DNA of 64,000 nt from Ilex aquifolium (Eukaryota; Streptophyta; Magnoliopsida; Aquifoliales; Aquifoliaceae), in assembly GCA_951799425.1 (NCBI GenBank), contig OX637409.1:19952460-20016459 (forward strand), in the 5' to 3' direction. Below the pieces are notes generated by a model. It was not told the origin of the DNA and searched no databases. It saw only the letters and a list, made by a program, of their open reading frames with translations. How positions within the stretch are numbered: the first letter of the stretch is position 1; the number at the start of each line of letters is the position of its first letter. This document shows positions 56,101-64,000 of the stretch, one piece after another. The position numbers and the translations under genes were made by a program.

Positions 56101-59100
56101 TCTTCCATTGACTAAAGAAAGATATATATAGTTACACATATGAGAACAAAAGAATGACTCAATTACCCCTCACTCACTAACATGCATCTTTTTAGAGCAT
56201 CTAAAAACCAATTAGCAATGGACAGGGTGGCTCATTACCATATAAACAAATTTTAGAGTGCCATAATCATTCAATGTGGAATACAACCTCTCGTTATATC
56301 CTCCCTCATGTGAGATTAGGGCTCACGCATGATAATTAATAAATGTAGTAATATGCATACCGGATAATTCAAATGGGTAAGAGACTTGGATCACTGACCG
56401 CTTAATACTCTATTCTGATACCATGTCAGGACATCCAACTCAAAACTAGTTGGGAATGAGTGGAGAGGGGCCTTAAACGTATAAACCAATCAGAGGTAGC
56501 CCTAGTCGTTCGACTCAGGATACAAAATCTCTTTACAAATATATGGCATGCTTTTCTTTTCCTGAGCATTCTGTGTGTAACAAGTTGCTCCCTGTGGCCT
56601 TTGACTTGTCATTATTTTGGTTTTCAAATAGATGTGCTTGAAATTTGCATTACTGTCATCTTTCCCTACACATCACAGGGAAGTGGGCTTGTTTTATTCC
56701 TTCCCCCATAGTATTGCATGTGGGTGAGCATTATTTAATCACAAGTTTCATTAACATGAATTTGTGTCTGTTTCAGGCCAGCGTTTATGAAACTGGATCA
56801 GGTTTATGTGCTGCTTTTATTGCCAACATTGATACCCAATCTGATACAACCGTGAATTTTAATGGCAATTCCTTTCACTTGCCTTCATGGTCTGTGAGCA
56901 TCTTACCTGACTGCCAGAATGTAGTCTTTAACACCGCAAAGGTTTGCCTCCTCAGCTTGTGTTCTCTCTTTTTGGAAGTTCAGTTTCCTTTTCTCTATTA
57001 AAAGAAAAAGAGCAACTCAGATATGGTTTCTATTGTTGATTCGTTGCACCATAGTTAACTGGCTTAAGGAAGTTTGAAATCAATGATGGATTTTGGGGCA
57101 GAGGGGAAAAAACTCCAAAATCCGTTAGTTTAAAACCTTGTTTGCTTAGTGAACTTCACAGTTATAAGCAGTTTACACCCCAATTTTTTTTCTAAAATGG
57201 TTTGCCCCAAGGCGGCCTAATTTCTGCATATGTCCTGTTCACAATAGGATGCCATTCTGTGGACATTAGAAAGTAACGGAAATAAATAACTGACAACACA
57301 AAAAGATTAATGTATTACCGATGTGGGCAACATGATATTCAATGACCGTAGTGAAAATTATCAATGTCTTATAGCAACTGCTGACTTACATTCCACTTCA
57401 TCATAAAAGATACCAGAACATATTTTTAAGGTACTTCTTGAGGGTCAATGTGGCATTATGTGGTAAAGAAACAATTATCTCAGTGTTGTGCTCGATTTGA
57501 CTTTGTGTTTTCTTCGAGATTCGATGTGGTGATACTGCCACTCCTATCTGATAGGTTCACGTGGGAACTGGATGTCAGCACTGATTTATGTCTGGTCTAA
57601 TGCAAGAATTAATTTTCTTGTTATTTGAGATGGTTCATCTTTAACTCTTCTCTCGAAGACTGATATGTCTTTGATAGTTTATATTAAATCACTGCGATAG
57701 TCCCACAAGAAGCCAAAATGAGTTACTATGCTTGGTTTGGCTCTAGGATTTCTTTCCGTTGGATTGACTGAATATAGGATCCTGTTTACCTTATTTGCAT
57801 GCTCTTAGATACTGTTCTAGATGCCTAAACGTTTGTGTTTTGACAGTCATACTCATCTACAAATCTCTTTGGTATCTTAAAATTGTTTTTCCCCTTATCC
57901 CAATAATGCTAGTTTTTTTTTTTGTCTGCCTAATGGTTTAGTGGTTCCACTTTCTAATTCACAAATAACTTGATTAGTTCTTGTTATTTTTTTGACACGT
58001 GTTTGCACGAGCGTGAATGTTTTTTGCTTGACTTACATCTTCTCTCAGTCAAACTGGAAATAGAAGAAACTTCACCTCACAGGCCTGTTCAACTAAAGTT
58101 TGTTGATGTTGGAATAGGCTGGGTTTGTCTAACTGTTATTGATTTGTAGTTGATGAATAGCATTATAATGATTTCTGAAGTATTCTAGTTGTCTACAGAT
58201 ACCTTGTCCTCAATTTCTCTCGGGGTCATTCTGAATTGGTTTTTTTCCCAATACAAATCTTTTGCTTCATTTGGATAGTAGCATAAACTAATTTGCAGCT
58301 TTCTTGTGACAGATTAACTCTGAGACCACCATTCCACGATTCGTCAGTCTATCGTTGAAAGATGGCATTAATTTTGAAGCATTCCATGCAGATTGGAGTT
58401 GGTTTAATGAACCAGTGGGTATCTCAAGTAACAACACATTCATGAAAGTTGGATTATTAGAGCAAATAAATACTACATCAGATAAAAGTGATTATCTGTG
58501 GTATTCACTTAGGTACCAGTAATCTACTCATAGCTTGGTTGCTGTGCAAGGCTTGACCATTTCCCCCCTTCTGATTTTTTTTTTTTTTGGGATTTCAAAG
58601 ATTTTCCTGGTTACTTTTGGCAGCACTGAAGTTAAAGGTGATGAACCTTTTCTTCAAGATGGATTTCAAACAGTTCTCCATGTGGAATCACTTGGTCATG
58701 CCCTTCACGCTTTTGTTAACGGGAAGCTTGCAGGTGATGGAAAATGGAAGATGGTTGCAAGGAAATTATTATCTTGGATGTTGCTATTCTCTTTCTAATT
58801 TATGTTCCATTTCCATTTAATCTCCTCTCGAAGCTCTTTTTCCCCAATTTTTTAGAAGCACTCCACTGCATTTCTCTTCCTCTTTACAATGAAAGGAACA
58901 TTATTAAATATTATTTGAATTGAAACCATTAAAGATAGTGTCACTTGGGAAAGCTTATAATGATTCATCAATAAGTAGCTGGTTGTTAGGACTAGGAGAA
59001 ACCATCAATAGATAATTAGATAAATTGCCATGAAAACATATTGAAACACGAGCTGCATGTCAGAGTTTTCAGTAGAGGCGGTCACCAATTCTGAGTTGGA

Positions 59101-61277
59101 ATTTGGAACATGAGACTGATTCCTGCTATTTCTTAGCTGTCCTCATCATCCCTTGTGATGTTAAGATGTATTGTTGCGAAATGAAATATGGATTTTGCTA
59201 GGACAACATATGTGTGAATTTTGAGCAGAAACACAATTATTTTTGGCATTAACTTTTGCATTTTTGGTAGAATTTTATAATTCATATGATCACAAATTTT
59301 GGAGTTGGTTCCACTAAGCTAGTCTTTGCAATCTATGTAGGGAGTGGAAAAGGCAGTGGCAACAACTTTACCAGTCTCAACAATGCTTCATTTTCCTTGG
59401 AGATTCCTGTCACACTAATACGTGGAAAGAACACAATTGATCTCCTAAGTTTGACAATGGGACTTCAGGTTCGACCTTAGTGATTATGATGTATGCGGGA
59501 GTCTTAAAAAGTGACGGCAGTATCTGCATTATATTCTTGCTGGTGGTTTCATATCGAGTAACCATCAAAATGTCGCTATGAAGATAGTGCAATCTAATGC
59601 AATTCTATAATTGTCTGCAGTATTTTGGAGTATTCTTTGAAAAGTGGGGTGCTGGAATCACTGGTCCGGTGCAGCTGAAAGGCTTAAAAAACCGTTCTAC
59701 TGTTGATCTCTCGTCACGGCAGTGGATGTATCAGGTCGATTTGATTTCACAAATATGTGATATATATCATCGAACAATGGAGTTAATTAACAAGAAATTG
59801 GCAATTACATTTACATGGCAAACTGTCTTATTTGAATTTCACAACTATTTTCTCCTGGAGAAGGTGTGCCTTTGCGTAGCGGTAAGGTTGCTCCTCGGTG
59901 ACTTGGGTGTCACTGGTTGGAGGATGTTGGTGTACAACAATGTACGTTTGACTCTCCCAGAGAGTGTGGGCCTAGTGCAATGGCGGAGCCTCTTGCACTT
60001 GGCCGTCATATTTTCTCCTACAAATCACTCCCAATGTAAACAAGGAAGTAAAAATCCCCATTGTAGATTCTAATTGACGAGAATATGATAGAAGGAATGC
60101 AGATTTTCTGCCTTGGATAGATTACATGTTTAATTGTAATTGCAGTAATCTTGGTTTCCTCCCTCTCATCTTGGTTTCTATGGTTGCAGATTGGACTTAA
60201 AGGGGAAGAATTGGGTCTGTCTCGTGGAAGTTCCTCACTTTGGGTATCACAACCTAATTTGCCAAAGAAGAGACCCCTGGTATGGTACAAGGTAATATCA
60301 AATTCTTATTATTTCAGTTACAATTAAGAAGATTATAAGGAATGAATCAGGAACATCTGCAATAGAATTGTCAAGTATTTGATTCCAAGTAGCCGCATTA
60401 CGATGTAATTGTGCTATTATATTTGTAAGCTTTTACATATAATTAAAAAAGAGGGGGGGGGGAAACAATCTTAGCTCAGACATTTGTCGTGGATGAAGGT
60501 AAATGAAGCACTGTTTATGAAGTTCCGATATTTCCTGTTCAGATTTATGTGCATAGCTTTGCACAATATATGTATTTCTTTGTATTTTTTGGGTCCAAAT
60601 GCACTTTGTCCATAATATATTGTGACCTTTGTCTATGACAGGTCCACTTTTTTCTAGGATAGGGTAAGGGCCATACATTTTTTAAATAGATAACTTGACC
60701 ATTGCCCAGGTTTTGTTTTCTAGTGACATGCTTAACCATTTGCTCATTTGGTGGACTCCAGTAAGGCTGAACTAATAAAAATGATTTTAAGAAAATCAGT
60801 GGTTCCTTCAGTACTAACAGAGTAAGCTTTCTTGTTAACTCAGGCAAATTTCGATGCCCCCACCGGCAATGATCCAATTGCCCTAGACTTAACAGGCATG
60901 GGGAAGGGTGAAGCCTGGGTAAATGGACAAAGCATTGGGCGTTATTGGCCAGCTTATATCTCACCGACTGGTGTATGCACTGACACTTGCGATTACAGAG
61001 GATCTTATAGACCAGACAAATGTCTCAAAAACTGTGGGAAACCATCTCAGCAACTGTAAGTGCTGGAGTCTCTGCTAAGATAAATTTATTGTTGTAACTT
61101 TGGTTCTCATCTCGTTGATCCTGCAGGTACCATGTACCTCGTTCATGGTTACAAACAAATGGAAACGTTCTCGTGTTGTTTGAGGAAATAGGCGGGGATC
61201 CAACACAGATATCTTTTGCCACCAGACAGATAGGAAGTTTGTGCTCGCAAGTATCAGAGTCTCACCAAAGCCTATAG
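47200..61277 (+). CDS. BGAL8: GH35 beta-galactosidase, BGAL8-like, 18 exons, C-terminally shortened
   Basis: Exons: 47200-47364, 47462-47557, 48030-48142, 48297-48363, 48449-48541, 48704-48847, 49008-49096, 49212-49317, 49546-49633, 50146-50264, 56777-56941, 58313-58512, 58624-58733, 59341-59468, 59621-59734, 60190-60291, 60844-61055, 61127-61277; all GT-AG, total 753 aa. Signal peptide ~1-24, mature start near NVTYDHRAL. The GH35 signature [14 protein letters not shown] is at ~169-183 with the ENE acid/base pair E180/E182, and the nucleophile is E251 in [10 protein letters not shown]. The secreted enzyme removes terminal beta-galactose from wall polysaccharides. Last residues [10 protein letters not shown] then QSL and stop; relatives continue for about 100 residues with a SUEL-type lectin domain. 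The stop follows what looks like a one-base loss near 61265. Also [13 protein letters not shown] has Ser where relatives have Cys. Intron 10 is 6.5 kb because of a copia insertion. Confidence 0.93.
49327..49420 (-). mobile_element. Short tRNA-derived SINE in intron 8, target duplication over the splice donor
   Basis: On the minus strand: A-box-like TTTAGTCTAATGGTACTCC, B-box-like GGATTCAAGCCC, C-run, poly-A. Flanked by TTACTATATGGTACTATAT (49308-49326) and TTACTATATGGTAGTATAT (49421-49439), one mismatch in 19. The left copy contains the exon 8/intron 8 junction (ATG|GTACTA), so the 5' splice site is duplicated. Same family as 50278-50371. Confidence 0.85.
49724..49876 (+). mobile_element. Au-like tRNA-derived SINE in intron 9
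   Basis: Similar in order to 59857-60008: TAGCGTAACCGTAAGGTTGA, then AGTTCGAGTTATG, then TGTAAGGTAAAGTTGCATAT and GGGAGCCTTGTGGACTTGG. More diverged than the intron 15 copy; target duplication not clear. Confidence 0.65.
50278..50371 (+). mobile_element. Short tRNA-derived SINE at the start of intron 10, target duplication over the splice donor
   Basis: A-box-like TTTGGTTCAATGGTACTCC, B-box-like GGGTTCTAGTCCCC, C-rich stretch, 10-A tail. Perfect 15-bp duplications AGGTATACGGTTCAC lie at 50263-50277 and 50372-50386. The first spans the exon 10/intron 10 junction (GAG|GTATAC), so a second intact-looking donor lies 109 nt downstream. Confidence 0.9.
50560..51245. other. Intronic stretch with a possible LTR-element scrap
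   Basis: ATTATAAATGGTATTAGAGC (near 50680) resembles the end of a plant LTR followed by a tRNA-Met primer site, but no element body follows. (GA)n at 50561-50576. The rest is unremarkable. Confidence 0.3.
51250..56423 (-). mobile_element. Ty1/copia retrotransposon fossil in intron 10 of the beta-galactosidase gene
   Basis: Antisense to the host gene. In the element's own order (right to left): primer site complementary to tRNA-Met (TGGTATCAGA, ~56413-56423), gag-like and zinc-knuckle region (~54460-55200), protease ([12 protein letters not shown], ~54140), integrase zinc-binding and core (~52860-53760), reverse transcriptase with the YVGDI box (~51264-51825). One LTR edge starts TGTCAGGACATCC at 56424. 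Clearly old, with many breaks. A hAT element (52406-53029) is inserted in the integrase/RT part. Confidence 0.88.
52406..53029. mobile_element. Non-autonomous hAT element nested in the copia element, 624 bp
   Basis: Termini CATAGTTGTTA and TGACAACTTTG are imperfect inverted repeats. Perfect 8-bp duplications CTTATACC lie at 52398-52405 and 53030-53037. The body is rich in CGATAC/GTATCG motifs. Non-coding. Confidence 0.88.
56424..56776 (-). other. Copia LTR edge and remainder of intron 10
   Basis: From 56424 (TGTCAGGACATCCAACTC) the sequence resembles plant copia LTRs (GAGTGGAGAGGGGCC, CGTATAAACC). The far edge of the LTR is not evident; ordinary intron sequence runs to the acceptor at 56776. 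Confidence 0.4.
59857..60008 (+). mobile_element. Au-like tRNA-derived SINE in intron 15
   Basis: TGCCTTTGCGTAGCGGTAAG (A-box side), GTGTCACTGGTTGGAGGATG (B-box side), then a body ending GGCGGAGCCTCTTGCACTTG, as in a SINE family found in many eudicots. Flanked by TATTTTCTCCT at 59846-59856 and 60009-60019. Confidence 0.8.
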
Positions 61278-61598
61278 ACATGTGGACCTCAGACCAAAAC
61301 AGAGGAAGGGAATCAGGAGCAACTCTTTCCCAAATCAGGTCATTTCATCAATTAAGTTTTCCTACCCTTCTCTACCTCTATAAGTGCCAGTAAATATGCC
61401 ACTATATTGACTCTTTTTTGGAAGGCAAGATACTTGTGTAGGAGAAACAGTAATTTAACGGGCATATGTATAACCCTTATTTAAATTATCTAACTTGCAT
61501 TATTAATCCCAAGAAGTAGCTCCAAACATGTTTTCTTGAATCATACTTCTAGGTGAATGCTTGGTCAACAAAGAAGAATACAATTTTATTAATTATCA
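61278..61598. other. Convergent intergenic gap (beta-galactosidase and root-cap gene)
   Basis: Bases 61278-61338 continue the beta-galactosidase coding pattern in another frame and end at a possible donor (CAAATCAG|GT). No lectin-domain exon is present before the antisense stop codon at 61599, and no clear poly(A) signal can be singled out. Confidence 0.6.
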
Positions 61599-63189
61599 TC
61601 AGTATTGAGATAATCCCATTGTAGCAACTCCAGGTGGTCTCTGAAACCTGCAGGCCTTGCAGAGAGGTGTATAGAGAGATGGAGTCTGGTACTTGTCCTC
61701 CCCACCCATCATAGGCATTGGAACTCCTCTCTTGACTGGGCTGACATAGCCTGGTCTGTAAGTCTTGCCCAGAACTCCCTCCACAAGATCTGATAGATTG
61801 AAGAACCTGAACTGTGTCTCCAAGTGAGCAAAAGCATCATCGGCCGGTAACTGGTAACTGTGAATCCGGTTGTCTTCTTCTCCTATCGGTGTCACTTTCA
61901 CATCCAATTCCACCAGCCCCGTGACTGTCACTCTTACAGAGTTAGTGTCATCTGTTCTTTCTATAACGACTTCTCTCTCTCCACTGCTAATCCTCCATTC
62001 GGCCTCGCCATCCATAGGGACGTTAACTGTCTCACCATTCCACTTCACAACAAGAGCATCAAGGTTGTCATCCCAGTGTGAGATTTTCTTTGCTGCAAGG
62101 ACAAGAGTGTGAGTGTCGAACATAACTGAGAGGGCTTGAACCCATGTAAAGTCACGAGTCCTCCCCTCCGGTCGGATTCCAATGAAGTGGGCATTGATGT
62201 GTAGGTTATCATCTGAGACAATAGCAAAGTCTCCCCCCTTGGCTCCATGGAAGTAGAACATCACACCATCACCACCAACAAACCTAGGATCATAACACAG
62301 AGAGCCATATCCATGGCAATTGGGCCTTCTCCCTGACAAGGAATTTGAATTCTCTCTCAAGATCAGAACATTTTTATATTCTCTCACTTTCGGAAGCTAG
62401 AAAACATTCTTCTTTAGGTTATGGGAAATCGCACATATCTTAAACAACACAGGTTTTATGCTCCTCAAGACGTGTGAACTTATGTCTTGCCCATTATTTG
62501 ACTACCCGTGCAAGTTGTTGTTAGAATGTATTAAAAGGTTAACTTCAAGAGGACTTGGAGCCAATTCTTTTTACAGCAGTTCTACTGTATCAACTTTTAA
62601 CCTTACCGTTCATTTCAATTTCTATTCCTTTTTTCTGTGATTTTTCATGTTCGTGTTTGCCTTTTGGACCTGTTTAGTACGTCAATCATGTATGGGTTGA
62701 ACTAGTTTTGACATGAAACGAACGGGTTGGCACGATACGATTGTCAGACATATTAAATATGAAGTCCAATAATGAAAACGAGAGGGTTTAGGCCAGGAGG
62801 TATTAAAATGAGTAAGTAGACTTACACTTGCAAGTGACTTCACACCTGCTGCTGCAGTCAACAAAACATCCCTTTCTCTTCCTGTTGTTCTTGGGCTTCC
62901 TTTGAGGACACTGAGCTGGGCACGTTAGGGTCGTGTTGTAACAAGCCCCTCTAGCTCCGCAGAGAGCTCGTTCCTCCTCCGTCCCTGGTAGCGGTTTCAA
63001 ATTGCGGTAATGGGTTGAAGCAGCATCGTTAGGCAGCTTCTTTCGATTATTATTATTATTGTTGTTGTTGTTGTTGCCGTTTCCGTTCCCATTGTTACCA
63101 CCATTGCCTTGACCTTGGACAAAGGTGGCTTCCATGGAGATGAATATAAGAAGGAAAGCCACGAAAATGCATGATTTTCTCTTATCCAT
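61599..63189 (-). CDS. Secreted root-cap domain protein (PF06830 type)
   Basis: Two exons, 62826-63189 and 61599-62332 (minus), with a 493-bp intron, giving 365 aa. Start chosen at 63189 because a signal peptide follows (MDKRKSCIFVAFLLIFISME, cleavage near residue 26). A Gly/Asn-rich tract (residues ~27-48, ten Asn in a row from an AAC/AAT microsatellite) leads to a Cys-rich region (GCFVDCSSRCEVTCK) ending at the splice junction, then the root-cap domain (NCHGYGSLCYDPRFVGGDGV, GAKGGDFAIVSDDNLHINAH, GKTYRPGYVSPVKRGVPMPM, CKACRF). The family is named from root-cap-expressed genes and its biochemical function is not established. Length is typical and the gene looks intact. Confidence 0.93.
63046..63075. 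repeat. (ATT)n/(GTT)n coding microsatellite
   Basis: Trinucleotide repeats coding the poly-Asn tract of the root-cap protein; in-frame length variation would only change the Asn count. Confidence 0.9.
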
Positions 63190-63760
63190 CTCTAAATTGC
63201 TGCGCTTCTTCTTTGTGTTGCCCCTTCTTGTGTTGATTTGTGGTATGAAGGGAAACATGGATATAATGGGACTAGAGTGTCCTTTAGAAAGCACGACTCT
63301 GGTGATTAGGCCTTGGAGTTCGGCTTAATTCTTGTGAGTTTAACTTGCTCTGATGAATAAACAGCTAAGAAATACTTCACTTTCTGTTCTTGGGGCGATG
63401 GGTTTGACTTTATGGGTATGCCTTTTTTGAATTGAAATTCTCTCTATTACATTTTTTTTTCAATTTCTTTTTTTTTTTTGGTTCAATAGTTAGGGTATCC
63501 ATATCACTTTTTCTCAATTTCACTCAAATGATAAAATCATTCACTGTGTATGAGTGAAAGACCCACTAGTAAATGGTGGGTTTTATGAGTATTAAGGATA
63601 GAAGATTTATTATTAAATGAAATTGAATTAAAGTATAATGAAAATGGTCTAGATCTGCTTTTTTTATTTTGAAATGTTGGAAATCGTCAAACTTTAGTTT
63701 TAGTATTTGGTTGAGTTAATAAGAAGCAAAGTTCTTGGGACACTCAGACTTTGTCAATTG
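63190..63760. other. Upstream region of the root-cap gene
   Basis: A minus-strand TATA-like site (ATTATATCC, about 63259-63267) lies ~75 bp before the start codon and is the best promoter candidate. T-rich runs at 63450-63480 follow. No gene recognised. Confidence 0.4.
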
Positions 63761-63764
63761 AAAG

Positions 63765-64000
63765 TGATTTTTTTTCCAGGCGAAAGCTAAGTCTAGGAAT
63801 AGGGTATGCTTTATGCTTAAAAGAGGCCGAAGCAAAGGAATTCATTTGATTCTAGGTCGATGGGTCAAGTAGAAAAATAGCAGAAGAATTTGATTAGAGT
63901 GTTCACTCTGGAAGAATCCTTGGTCTTAAAGGGAAGAAAACAGGCAATAGCGCGATACCAAAAAGAAAGCTAAGCGCGCAGATAGAGAGCAAAGCAGAAA
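63765..64000. other. Possible mitochondrial-DNA insertion (NUMT) running off the right edge
   Basis: Composition shifts to more balanced GC, with phrases such as GGCGAAAGCTAAGTCTAGGA and AAAGCTAAGCGCGCAGATAG that resemble plant mitochondrial spacers. No mitochondrial gene is identifiable, so this is a suspicion only. Confidence 0.3.

Noticed and set aside
62640-62800. hAT-like motif (GAACGGGTTGGCACGATACG) in the root-cap intron
   Set aside because: Resembles the sub-terminal motifs of the 37217 element, but no termini or target duplications could be found.

Overview
This window is nuclear DNA from a flowering plant, most likely a eudicot. Genes are intron-containing and widely spaced. The intergenic DNA is AT-rich and packed with MITEs, SINEs, Helitrons, hAT elements and LTR-retrotransposon remains. 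The host genes belong to land-plant families, and there is a decayed copy of plastid trnI-CAU. Nothing identifies the species.

Layout. 1-7019 is the 3' part of a Ty3/gypsy element that looks Tat-like: a hairpin-forming 54-bp tandem array, two related ORF clusters on the strand opposite to the element, a polypurine tract and a 3' LTR (6304-7019). 7020-16900 has no recognised gene and holds nested MITEs, a plastid insertion (8960-9172), a 425-bp tandem duplication, a Stowaway MITE, a hAT element and a SINE. 17244-19074 (+) is an INDETERMINATE DOMAIN (IDD) zinc-finger gene with two upstream ORFs and a probable GC-AG intron. 20160-20800 is LTR-like. 22948-23679 (-) is a FLA11/12-type fasciclin-like arabinogalactan protein. 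24000-39000 is repeat-rich: a SINE, two Mutator-type MITEs, LTR remnants, and hAT elements, one of which carries an snRNA-like promoter arrangement. 39043-43812 is a Helitron (-) carrying an exon of an LRR gene, with a second Helitron starting 4 bp beyond its 3' end. 45698-46576 is a dead PIF/Harbinger nuclease gene. 47200-61277 (+) is an 18-exon GH35 beta-galactosidase (BGAL8-like) with SINEs in several introns and a broken copia element in intron 10. 61599-63189 (-) is a two-exon root-cap-domain protein, convergent with the beta-galactosidase.

The host genes do not form an operon or pathway. Three of them (FLA, beta-galactosidase, root-cap protein) are secreted and probably act in the cell wall or apoplast; IDD is a nuclear regulator. 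The most striking observations are two SINE insertions in the beta-galactosidase gene whose target duplications each copy a 5' splice site (exons 8 and 10); the paired antisense ORF clusters in the Tat-like element; the tandem Helitrons with a captured LRR exon; and a complete-looking snRNA-type USE/TATA/3'-box layout inside a hAT element. All calls come from reading the sequence alone; no database search was run.
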